DNA of 64,000 nt from Anaerotignum sp. MSJ-24. Lineage in GTDB: Bacteria > Bacillota > Clostridia > Lachnospirales > Anaerotignaceae. Below, piece after piece: positions 25,321-32,627 of this stretch; the stretch's first letter is position 1, and the number at the start of each line of letters is the position of its first letter. A model generated the notes under the pieces. That model had not been told where the DNA came from. It saw nothing but the letters and a program-made list of their open reading frames with translations, and ran no database searches. Location of the stretch: contig NZ_JAHLPX010000011.1 in assembly GCF_018918145.1 (NCBI RefSeq), positions 1 to 64,000 of the forward strand, in the 5' to 3' direction. A program made the translations under genes and the position numbers.

Positions 25321-25431
25321 TTGCTAACACTCATTTAAGGTAGATGATGATTTTAGGGATTTTTACGGTTTTTGCTAACACTTTTTGGTTAGCAGGTTTT
25401 TTCTGTTTGGAACAAAGCCCTTTGCTAACAG
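25321..25431 (+). repeat. Integrase arm-type repeats, int end
   Basis: TTGCTAACAC at 25321-25330 and 25372-25381, with a variant TTGCTAACAG at 25422-25431 overlapping the int stop codon. The same 10-mer is at the other ICE end (45635-45644). Confidence 0.65.
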
Positions 25432-26885
25432 TTAGAAAGGGTTTCTTTTAAGAGCTTTTCTTTCATTTCCGGTGTCATGGATTTTAGCAATTCAAGCAGA
25501 AGTTTGTCATTGTCACTGATAGGTTCCTGTGCTTCTGAATGGAGATTGTGTTCGGGTTCCTCTGTATCAAGGGTGTCATAAAATTCTTCATCCAGCTTCT
25601 TTGCATTAAGCCGTCTGTCTTCATCCACGATTTCAGAGTAAACATCTGTTACCATTTCTGCTTCGGCGTGACCTGTATCTCCCTGAACAGACTTAATATC
25701 GCCATGTGTCATTTTAAGCTTATATTTTGTGCTTAAATGGCGTAGGCTATGAAAAACAACAACTTCAAAATTGTGTTCCTCACACAGCGTTGTAAATCTG
25801 TCCCGAACAATGCGGCTTTCTACGGGATTCCCATTTTCAAGAGCAATAACGAGGTTATAATCGTTATAGGCAGTTCCTAAAAACTCTTTCAATTCCTGCT
25901 GGTCTTTTTTGTATTGAACCAGTAATTGAGCAAGCGTTGTCGGCAGCCATACGGTACGATTACTTGTTTCTGTTTTGGGTGTTTTTAACACCAGCCTTGT
26001 AGTACAGTGGGGCTTCTGGGTTGGGAAAATTTTAATAATATCTTTTTCTTTCAGCTTTTGCATAGCTGATTGAGAAATTCTTGCCAACTCCTTATTGACG
26101 ATAACTCTTGCATTATTATTTGCAATAGCTTCTTCATCAACAATCACATCATCCCAAGTAAGTCCTGTAATTTCACCTACTCTTAATGAGCAGGCAAACG
26201 CCAAGTGCATACAAAGCAGGAGTAAATCATCATCCACAAGTTTGATTGCTTCCTTAAATGTCTGTACATTCCAGACCTTACGTTTTACCTTTGGTACTTT
26301 GGGTAAGGTGGCTAAGGAAGCCGGATTCCGCATTTTGCTGTCCAGATATTCCCAACGGATAGCCTGATTTAAGGCACAGCGGATAATATCATGGATTTTC
26401 TTAATGTTGGCAGGCTGCACACAGCGACCAGTCGCTTTGCGGTTAGCACGAGGAACTTCTGGAACACTTAACAGGTCATTGTAATATTGAGAAAGTTTTT
26501 TCGTGGTGATTTCATTTAACTTCCAATCTCCAATAATAGGGTTGATATAGTTGTTAATGGAACTCAATTTACTGCTGTAAGTGTTGGCAGACCACTTCGA
26601 TACGCCATATAGATTGACAAAAGTAACAAGAAATTCCTTTAAAGTGATTTCATCATCTGGGGTATCTATTGCCTGTTCTGCTTCCTCACGCTGATGGGCG
26701 AATTGTTCTTCTAAAGGGACGAGAACATATCCATAGGTTTGTTGATAAAATTCAATAAACGCTTTTCGTGCCTTTGCTTCTTTTTTTGTTTCTAGGGTGT
26801 CCCATTTCTGCTTTCTTTCGCCTGTATCATCCATATACCAGTAAATAACTGAAAATTTTGATTTTCTTTGTTTGATTGAAGCCAT
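25425..26885 (-). CDS. int: ICE tyrosine integrase
   Basis: A 486-aa protein. An N-terminal AP2-like arm-binding domain (MASIKQRKSKFSVIYWYMDD) and a SAM-like core-binding domain (EITLKEFLVTFVNLYG) precede the catalytic domain, with Arg in CSLRVGEITGLTW, His-x-x-Arg in HSLRHLSTKY, and GHAEAEMVTDVYS with the nucleophilic Tyr. It is longer than Tn916 Int (405 aa) because of a C-terminal acidic tail. It integrates and excises the ICE at the tRNA-Arg locus. AGGAGAG precedes the ATG. Confidence 0.92.
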   Translation of the reverse strand: MASIKQRKSKFSVIYWYMDDTGERKQKWDTLETKKEAKARKAFIEFYQQTYGYVLVPLEEQFAHQREEAEQAIDTPDDEITLKEFLVTFVNLYGVSKWSANTYSSKLSSINNYINPIIGDWKLNEITTKKLSQYYNDLLSVPEVPRANRKATGRCVQPANIKKIHDIIRCALNQAIRWEYLDSKMRNPASLATLPKVPKVKRKVWNVQTFKEAIKLVDDDLLLLCMHLAFACSLRVGEITGLTWDDVIVDEEAIANNNARVIVNKELARISQSAMQKLKEKDIIKIFPTQKPHCTTRLVLKTPKTETSNRTVWLPTTLAQLLVQYKKDQQELKEFLGTAYNDYNLVIALENGNPVESRIVRDRFTTLCEEHNFEVVVFHSLRHLSTKYKLKMTHGDIKSVQGDTGHAEAEMVTDVYSEIVDEDRRLNAKKLDEEFYDTLDTEEPEHNLHSEAQEPISDNDKLLLELLKSMTPEMKEKLLKETLSNC

Positions 26886-26904
26886 ATTATCTCTCCTTAA
26901 ATGA

Positions 26905-27104
26905 TTATTCGTGTAACCATTTATCGAAAGATATTTTAGATACTCTAATCATCCTGCCAGCTCTGATATAGTGAAATTGACCGCTTTTGACTAAAGCATA
27001 TGCCGACTTCATACTGATGTTTAAAAGAGCTGCTATTCATCTACCGTATATGTCTTTTTTTCAGACGTTGTAATACCGTGTGTATTCTCTTTACCATCTA
27101 ACAT
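26905..27104 (-). pseudogene. xis: ICE excisionase with a frameshift
   Basis: An ATG at 27104 with AAAGGAGCC upstream opens MLDGKENTHGITTSEKKTYTVDE and then hits TAG. One frame over, the family sequence continues: AALLNISMKSAYALVKSGQF, RAGRMIRVSKISFDKWL. Adding one base at about 27031-27040 restores a 66-67 aa MerR-like excisionase. As it stands the protein would be cut after 23 residues, before its DNA-binding helices, so excision may be impaired. Confidence 0.75.
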
Positions 27105-27644
27105 AAGATTAAGGCTCCTTTCTATGATGGTAACAGTAAAATACACCTCTCTAACACTTTGAGTATAACACAGGAAATTAAAGTTTTGTAGAGGTTCAGT
27201 GCATTTTACTGTGAGCAAGTCAGCCGAACAGCTTTCGCTAAAGCTCATGGGAATCTCACCCCTGCATGGTTCTCATCCAGCCGTACCCTTTGTCAGCGGT
27301 GCTACATCATCACACAGACTAAGGCTGTACGGAAGTATCATTATCACGATAGAAAGGTCATGGCGGCAGCTTTTGCGGTAAGCTGCTTATGGAACGCTGG
27401 CAGGAATCGCTATCCGGTTTCATCCCTCCTTTTGTGGGTTACGGCGTGCCAGCCCAACGGCTCTCTTTCTATCGAAACGTATTCGGCTGCTTTATGCTGC
27501 GTTGATTAGACGCTTTCTTTTTCAAGGAACAATCCGGCTTTGTCAGCCTGTTAAAATGCACTGGTGATAATGCACTTTAATAGACTGGCAAGCTCTGTCT
27601 GGGAAGCATGGGCTTGTCCATGCTTCCACAGGAGAGCGTTATTT
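27105..27644. other. Structured non-coding region between xis and orf8
   Basis: This stretch of about 540 bp is GC-richer and has no supported ORF. An inverted pair GTGCATTTTAC/GTTAAAATGCAC lies at about 27198 and 27547. A perfect hairpin GGAAGCATGG/CCATGCTTCC is at 27602-27627. It corresponds to the xis-orf8 spacer of the Tn916 family. I see no further feature. Confidence 0.5.
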
Positions 27645-27884
27645 CTAGTTGGGTTCCCTGATTTCAAAAGATAAAATCTTTGCAATCAGACGTGTTTCCA
27701 TCCGGCGGCGTAGGGTTTCATCTACAACCATGTGGGTATTCCCGTATTCGTCTTTCATGGGACGCATGGAACGGCTGGCAATAAAACCGCTGTAATGGCG
27801 TACAATCTGGTTGACTGCTTCAATGTCACCATCCGCAGCCCTTACAATCACAGGAAACGGAATCATAGGGTGCTTTGCTGTCAT
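27645..27884 (-). CDS. Tn916 Orf8-like HTH protein
   Basis: A 79-aa protein with FPVIVRAADGDIEAVNQIVRHY and a following helix, the pattern of the small HTH domain of Tn916 Orf8. In Tn916, orf7 and orf8 together drive transfer gene expression. Its start overlaps the end of orf7 by 4 nt (ATGA), so the two are coupled. Confidence 0.85.
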   Translation of the reverse strand: MTAKHPMIPFPVIVRAADGDIEAVNQIVRHYSGFIASRSMRPMKDEYGNTHMVVDETLRRRMETRLIAKILSFEIREPN

Positions 27885-28300
27885 GCTTCTTCCTCCATAA
27901 ATTTTTTGATAAATTCCAGTCCGGCGTGTCTTCTTCTCTGGATGGTAGAACGGTTGACTTCCAGAATTTTTGAAATTTCTGTATCGTCAAATCCGAGGAA
28001 ATAATATCTCAGGATAACATCACGTTTCTTTCCGTCCAGATTTTCCAACGCTTCTGCTAACAGGCTGTTTTCAACACGGACAGTAAATCCGTCCATTTCA
28101 AAAGTATGGAAGTGGGATGGATAGGTGTCTTCGGAAGAAAACAAGTTGACGGTGTAATCGTCCATATCACAGAACAGGGTTTCCCGTTTACACTGTCTGG
28201 ATAACGCTTTGAGATAGTCTTTACGTTCATCCTCCATAGCGACTTTACAGATGTAATCAAACTGGTTCTCTATGGTTGTCTGAAATTCAGATGGCTTCAT
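27881..28300 (-). CDS. Tn916 Orf7-like sigma factor
   Basis: A 139-aa sigma-70-like protein with a C-terminal region 4 HTH (LDGKKRDVILRYYFLGFDDTEIS, EVNRSTIQRRRHAGLEFI). In Tn916 this protein activates the transfer operon. Of two adjacent ATG codons, 28300 has the better spacing from GGGGTG. It lies behind a leader with a peptide ORF and an intrinsic terminator, so expression is probably attenuated. Confidence 0.85.
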   Translation of the reverse strand: MKPSEFQTTIENQFDYICKVAMEDERKDYLKALSRQCKRETLFCDMDDYTVNLFSSEDTYPSHFHTFEMDGFTVRVENSLLAEALENLDGKKRDVILRYYFLGFDDTEISKILEVNRSTIQRRRHAGLEFIKKFMEEEA

Positions 28301-28444
28301 CATTGCTCACCCCCTTTCCAGCCTTGAAAGGGAGCGAGTTGATAGGAATTTCTGCTTCTTTCCCCCTTTTCGCTCTTAGTCCCGACAGAACAGGGGATGC
28401 AGTTGCGTTTTGAGAAGAAAAATTTAAAACCTTTTTCTTCCAAC

Positions 28445-28484
28445 TAAAAAAGCACGCAAACAGACGATATTTCTGCTTGTGTGC
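28445..28484 (-). terminator. Intrinsic terminator in the orf7 leader
   Basis: Minus-strand stem GCACACAAGCAGA/TCTGTTTGCGTGC (11 of 13 pairs Watson-Crick, with G-U) is followed by seven T. It lies between the 22-codon leader peptide and orf7, where an attenuator would be. Confidence 0.8.
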
Positions 28485-28537
28485 TTCGATAGTTCTTTCT
28501 ATGTATTCTGAAAAACCACATTGAGGGTCAGACTTTT

Positions 28538-28606
28538 CTAGTGTAGGTGGATGGCTTTTTTTAACGGTTTACCGAATGTAGATATATTTAAGAAAATATT
28601 TTGCAT
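28538..28606 (-). CDS. 22-aa leader peptide upstream of orf7
   Basis: An ATG at 28606 with AGGAGG upstream opens MQNIFLNISTFGKPLKKAI, followed by three residues and TAG. It stops about 50 nt before the intrinsic terminator at 28484. The ribosome site sits in the loop of an 8-bp hairpin. By analogy with the orf12/tetM leader of Tn916, ribosome position could control terminator formation. The function is inferred. Confidence 0.55.
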   Translation of the reverse strand: MQNIFLNISTFGKPLKKAIHLH

Positions 28607-28630
28607 AGCGGCTTCCTCCTGTAAGCCGCT
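28607..28630 (-). promoter_or_regulatory. Hairpin presenting the leader-peptide ribosome site
   Basis: On the minus strand, AGCGGCTT-ACAGGAGG-AAGCCGCT is a perfect 8-bp stem whose loop carries AGGAGG. The ATG follows immediately. Confidence 0.65.
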
Positions 28631-28675
28631 GTCTGTATAAAGTAGTAGACTTTAAAAATCATCTATATTTCATGC

Positions 28676-28710
28676 AAAAAAAGACGGCGGCTTTTGTTAA
28701 ACCGTCGTCT
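28676..28710 (-). terminator. Upstream terminator in the same leader
   Basis: Minus-strand AGACGACGG/CCGCCGTCT is followed by a T run. A further large hairpin (TATGCTGCC/GGCAGCATA, 28744-28790) lies upstream. Together they suggest a multi-hairpin leader for orf7-orf8. Confidence 0.65.
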
Positions 28711-28897
28711 GGAAAAGATGATGTGATTTTGACGCAGGGAAAGTATGCTGCCAAATAACGGTTTTTTTTTATTTCCGTTTCGGCAGCATAGTTTTATCTT
28801 TGATACGCATAATAGGAACTGTACAACTATGTAATACGTTTTTCTATACCTGTCGCTATTACAACAGGAACAGTAAAATGTACAGAGGTGGTGTATT

Positions 28898-29254
28898 ATG
28901 CGTAAAAAAGAAGATAAATATGATTTCAGGGCGTTTGGGCTTGCCATAAAAGAAGCCCGCAAAAAACAGGGTTTGACCCGTGAACAGGTGGGAGCAATGA
29001 TTGAAATTGACCCACGCTATTTAACCAATATTGAGAATAAAGGGCAGCACCCAAGTTTACAGGTGCTGTACGACCTTGTATCTCTGCTGAATGTATCAGT
29101 GGATGAGTTCTTTTTATCCTCTGATAGTCTGGCAAAAAGTAGCAGACGAAGACAGCTTGAAAGCAAAATTGACAATTTTACAGACGCAGACCTTGTTATC
29201 ATGGAAAGCGTTGCAGATGGTATTGTCAAATACAAGGAAATGGAAGATAAATAA
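28898..29254 (+). CDS. Tn916 Orf9-like XRE repressor
   Basis: A 118-aa protein with a Cro/C1 HTH at residues 12-70 ([40 protein letters not shown]) and a helical tail ([17 protein letters not shown]). In Tn916, orf9 lies divergent from orf7 and is thought to repress it, and the orientation here is the same. AGAGGTGG precedes the ATG. Confidence 0.88.
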   Translation: MRKKEDKYDFRAFGLAIKEARKKQGLTREQVGAMIEIDPRYLTNIENKGQHPSLQVLYDLVSLLNVSVDEFFLSSDSLAKSSRRRQLESKIDNFTDADLVIMESVADGIVKYKEMEDK

Positions 29255-29290
29255 CTTCTATTGCCTGCAAGAATAAGATTGAAATTAAAA

Positions 29291-29337
29291 TGAGCCGATA
29301 GTCTATAAGCTATATAGCTTATAAATTATCGGCTCTG
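29291..29337. terminator. Terminator between orf9 and the KTR gene
   Basis: GAGCCGATAGT/ATTATCGGCTC with an inner TATAAGCTATATAGCTTATA palindrome makes a long hairpin between convergent genes. Confidence 0.8.
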
Positions 29338-29340
29338 CGT

Positions 29341-29532
29341 CTAGGCGTCTGGCTCTTTGATAATTTTAATATACAAATTTTTCACTTCAATTAAACATTC
29401 ATTTTTGCATTTAGGACAGTAAAGAGGATAATTTTTTAAAACGGTATCTTTTCTAAGTTTAGTACGAGTTTTACTTTTACATATAGGACAAATAAGCCAT
29501 GTTGTATGAGAACTATTATTTATTTCAATCAT
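29341..29532 (-). CDS. Cysteine-rich KTR-type protein
   Basis: A 63-aa protein with two CxxC pairs (LICPICKSKTRTKLR and LYCPKCKNECLIEV), a small zinc-ribbon layout with the K-T-R motif. Small proteins like this occur in the cargo slot of Tn916-family elements. It overlaps the end of the upstream gene by 4 nt (ATGA), so it is part of the same operon. The function is unknown. Confidence 0.7.
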   Translation of the reverse strand: MIEINNSSHTTWLICPICKSKTRTKLRKDTVLKNYPLYCPKCKNECLIEVKNLYIKIIKEPDA

Positions 29533-30001
29533 ACTGCAAATGTTTTGATGTCACCTTTATAAGCATATACTTTATCCATTAACGGACCCTTTGCTCCCAT
29601 CGTAAAAGCTATATCACTACTTTTAATACTCATAAGAATATCGCCAACAGTTAAATTGAGGAATTGCATAGTACTGTTGGGTAGTTGAATAATTCCATCC
29701 GAAGAGATTGATACCATGAATAAAAACGTCCTTTGTATTTAATAAAATCTCCCTCTTTTAATTCATAATTTGAAAGAGTTATACAATCCTTTAATATATG
29801 CTCTAGTTTTGAGTCAAGAAGAAGTTTTTTTGTAGTAACACAAAATCCTCCTGTAACTTTGCTGCCTGTAAAAATGATAATTTTATTTTCATTATCTTGA
29901 AGATATGTTTTTAAGGTATCATCAGGTATTTTAATCTTGTTTTCAGGACTAATGATTGAAAGTCCAAATACATATTTACCACCTTTATTGAGTTGGGGCA
30001 T
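29529..30001 (-). pseudogene. AbrB-like two-repeat protein with a frameshift
   Basis: An ATG at 30001 with AGGAGG upstream opens GKYVFGLSIISPENKIKIPD, then TGGFCVTTKKLLLDSKL, and reaches YKGRFYSW at about 29715. After this the frame leaves the homologous pattern and ends at 29651. One frame over, VSISSDGIIQLPNSTMQFL, GDILMSIKSSDIAFTMGAKG continues to 29529. The two halves look like repeats of one beta-rich fold. A lost G after TGG (about 29715) explains the break. It is divergent from padR across a palindromic operator, so it is probably PadR-controlled. Confidence 0.65.
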
Positions 30002-30061
30002 AAGAAAAACCTCCTCTTGTTTACTTTAATTTTCTATGTTAGGATTATAGTGTAAACCAAC

Positions 30062-30083
30062 ACTACTCTATATATAGAGTAGT
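30062..30083. promoter_or_regulatory. Perfect 22-bp palindrome, likely PadR operator
   Basis: ACTACTCTATA and its exact reverse complement are directly joined, midway between padR (+) and the gene at 30001 (-). Confidence 0.75.
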
Positions 30084-30115
30084 ACAAAAATAAATTATTG
30101 TCAAGAGGTAAACCT

Positions 30116-30643
30116 ATGTTATCAAAATCAGCCACTATGCTTTTAGGATTAGTATGTAAAATGCCACGTAATGCTTATGAAATAACTAAACAGTTACAGA
30201 TGATGAATGTATCAAGTTGGTATAATATTGCAAATTCTACTGTATATGCCACATTAAAAACATTAGAAAAAAAAGAGTATATTTACGGAATTATAGAAAA
30301 AGATGGAAATATGCCAGATAAAACTATTTATTCACTCACAGATAAGGGAAAAGAAAAATTGTTAGAAACTCTTGAACAATCTATTCTTTCATTTGATTAT
30401 GATACTAATGTTTTTTCTATTGCTGCATTTTTCATTGATATTCTAGAAAATAGAGAAGAGTTGCTTAATAAAAGATTAGTTTTGCTCAACAATTATAAGG
30501 TTGGAATAGAAAAGCAATTAAAAGTCTTAGAGGATAATACCTCTTTAGTTACGCTTGCTAACATTGAACGTTCAAAATTGATTGTTGAAGCGGAAATTTT
30601 GGGTACTAAAAATTTATTGTCTGCAATATTGATGGAAAAGTAA
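30116..30643 (+). CDS. PadR-family transcriptional repressor
   Basis: A 175-aa protein with an N-terminal winged helix (MLLGLVCKMPRNAYEITKQL, WYNIANSTVYATLKTLEKKEYI, DKTIYSLTDKGKEKL) and a C-terminal helical dimerisation domain typical of PadR. ATG 30116 with AGAGG upstream is preferred to an upstream TTG. The DNA is AT-richer than the ICE backbone, so this cassette was probably acquired separately, in the slot where Tn916 carries tetM. The ligand is unknown. Confidence 0.85.
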   Translation: MLSKSATMLLGLVCKMPRNAYEITKQLQMMNVSSWYNIANSTVYATLKTLEKKEYIYGIIEKDGNMPDKTIYSLTDKGKEKLLETLEQSILSFDYDTNVFSIAAFFIDILENREELLNKRLVLLNNYKVGIEKQLKVLEDNTSLVTLANIERSKLIVEAEILGTKNLLSAILMEK

Positions 30644-30697
30644 ATAAAAATTGCAATAGGCAGATGGCAAAAAGTCACCTGCCTATTGTACACAAAG

Positions 30698-31606
30698 CTA
30701 TTTCACAATCTTCCAGTTTTCTCTGTCCTTTTCCAGTACAAGGTGAAACTGTGATACCTGAGTTGTCATGGTCTGGTTATCCAGATATTTCACTGCAAGG
30801 GAAGCGGTCACCTGATTTCCGTTTCGGTTGTAGACCGGATTTACCAGTTCTGAGAAAATATACTCTTTTCCCACAGGTTTCAGCGCACCCTCATTTACAT
30901 AATAGGTCAGCTCCTTTGCGGTTGCCGTAGGGTACAGCTTGAAAAAGGTAGTGAGAAATTCGTTGATTTCCTCCGTGGTGATGGAATCCACCGTACCGTC
31001 ACTTTGTACCGCTTTTGGTGTATAGCCGGACTTTACGGGAACACTGGTGATGGTAGGGTTCTGGATAATCGTCAGGTTTCCAGAGCTGTCTACATAGACC
31101 GTCACCTGATAAGCGGAACGGACGGTTTTACTGGATTCTCCCTCTGTGATACGCTGTTCCACCGTATAGGTCACTTGATAATGCTGCTCCTTTTCTTCTG
31201 TGATTTCCCATATCTGAAAATCGGTCAGGGCAGACGATACAGGGATGTCTTTTCGGACAGTATCTACATTCAGGGCTTGCAGTTCTCCGGTGAGATAGCC
31301 TTTTAAAGCATTTGTCCGGTTATCAATGGAAGCAGCGGACTGTTCCCATGAATAGTAGACTTCTGCGAAATTCTCCACAAAATTCTCTATCTTGTGGGTG
31401 TCGAGGATGGTTTCCTCAATCACTTTGGTTTCATGGACAGTATGAATGTCTATCGCCGTGAAATTCTTATAGACGGCAAACAGGAAGCTCACTGCCAGCA
31501 GCACCCACAGGGCAATCACGGTTTTTTTATGGGTATTGACTTTGTAGATTTTCAGTTTCTTTTCTTTCTGCTTTTTCTGGTTATCCTCTTTTCTAATCTG
31601 AATCAT
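30698..31606 (-). CDS. Conjugation protein TcpC (Tn916 Orf13)
   Basis: A 302-aa bitopic membrane protein with a basic N-terminal tail, one membrane helix (TVIALWVLLAVSFLFAVYKN, about residues 29-48), and two NTF2-like extracytoplasmic domains of the TcpC/VirB8 type. It is part of the transfer channel and ends the transfer operon as in Tn916. Confidence 0.85.
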   Translation of the reverse strand: MIQIRKEDNQKKQKEKKLKIYKVNTHKKTVIALWVLLAVSFLFAVYKNFTAIDIHTVHETKVIEETILDTHKIENFVENFAEVYYSWEQSAASIDNRTNALKGYLTGELQALNVDTVRKDIPVSSALTDFQIWEITEEKEQHYQVTYTVEQRITEGESSKTVRSAYQVTVYVDSSGNLTIIQNPTITSVPVKSGYTPKAVQSDGTVDSITTEEINEFLTTFFKLYPTATAKELTYYVNEGALKPVGKEYIFSELVNPVYNRNGNQVTASLAVKYLDNQTMTTQVSQFHLVLEKDRENWKIVK

Positions 31607-31622
31607 ATCGGTTCATCCTTTC

Positions 31623-32627
31623 TTATTGTTTGATTCGTCCGGCTCCGGCAAGGTGCTGTTGCCAGTAGGAGCCTGTCAGGTCTGCATAACCAATGGGATT
31701 TCCGGCATGGTACATCCGGTTATTTCCCACATACAGCCCCACATGGGTGATGTAGGTTCCGGCGTTGTAGGTGGAGTGGAAAAAGACTAAATCCCCTGCT
31801 TTTGCTTCGGACAGGGGGATGTGCTGCGTCACATTGTACTGTTCCTGTGCTGTCCGTGGCAGGGCGATTCCTGCCTTGCCATAGCACCACTGCACCAGTC
31901 CCGAACAGTCAAAGGAAGTGGAGGGGGAATCGCCCCCATACACATACGTCCAGCCCTCATACTTTAAGGCTTCCTCCATGATAGCCTGTACCGTTTCATC
32001 ATCAAACTGTGCCACGGTCAGGTATTGCGATACCAAGAGGACATAGAACATATTTCCATAGGAATACCGCCAGCCCCCGTTTTTCTCTACCGCAACAGGG
32101 TTGGTGTAGGTGACTTTCTTTCCGCCGGATTTGTCCCTTGCGAAGCTTTCTGCCAGTTCAAAGGTGTATTTTTTTCCGTGTCCTGCCACATAGTCTAGGA
32201 AACCGCCGCCGTAATTATAGGATTGAATCACGCTGTTTAAGTCACAGCCCTTTGTTTCTGCCGCTGCGAGCAGTTCCGAGAAATACTTGCAGCCCTGTTT
32301 GATGGATTCCTCTGTACTAAGGGAGTTCGGGGGAAGCCCCAGAGATTCCGAGGACTGCATAACGTCTTCCAGCGTGCCGCCGGATTCCACCTGAATGATG
32401 GCGAGCAGCACATTTAAGTATTCCTCTATGCCATATTCCCTTGCATACTTTTCCAGCATAGGCTTATGGGCGAGGACTTCCTGTGATACGCTCACGCCCC
32501 CATAGATAAGGTTTCCGCCGCTTCCGCCGTCTTCCTCATCCGAGAAGACAATCACCACCAAAAGGAGCAGGGAGAACATCATCACGAACACGCCGGAACA
32601 GGCAAAGAAAAGGTGTCTTAACTTCAT
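31623..32627 (-). CDS. Bifunctional lysozyme / NlpC-P60 peptidase (Tn916 Orf14)
   Basis: A 334-aa protein with an N-terminal membrane helix (FFACSGVFVMMFSLLLLVV), then an SLT-type lysozyme domain (LLAIIQVESGG with catalytic Glu, SYNYGGGF). The NlpC/P60 domain follows (STSFDCSGLVQWCYG with catalytic Cys, HVGLYVGNNRMYHAG with His). It opens the peptidoglycan for the transfer machinery. The start at 32627 overlaps the end of orf15 by 4 nt. Confidence 0.92.
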   Translation of the reverse strand: MKLRHLFFACSGVFVMMFSLLLLVVIVFSDEEDGGSGGNLIYGGVSVSQEVLAHKPMLEKYAREYGIEEYLNVLLAIIQVESGGTLEDVMQSSESLGLPPNSLSTEESIKQGCKYFSELLAAAETKGCDLNSVIQSYNYGGGFLDYVAGHGKKYTFELAESFARDKSGGKKVTYTNPVAVEKNGGWRYSYGNMFYVLLVSQYLTVAQFDDETVQAIMEEALKYEGWTYVYGGDSPSTSFDCSGLVQWCYGKAGIALPRTAQEQYNVTQHIPLSEAKAGDLVFFHSTYNAGTYITHVGLYVGNNRMYHAGNPIGYADLTGSYWQQHLAGAGRIKQ

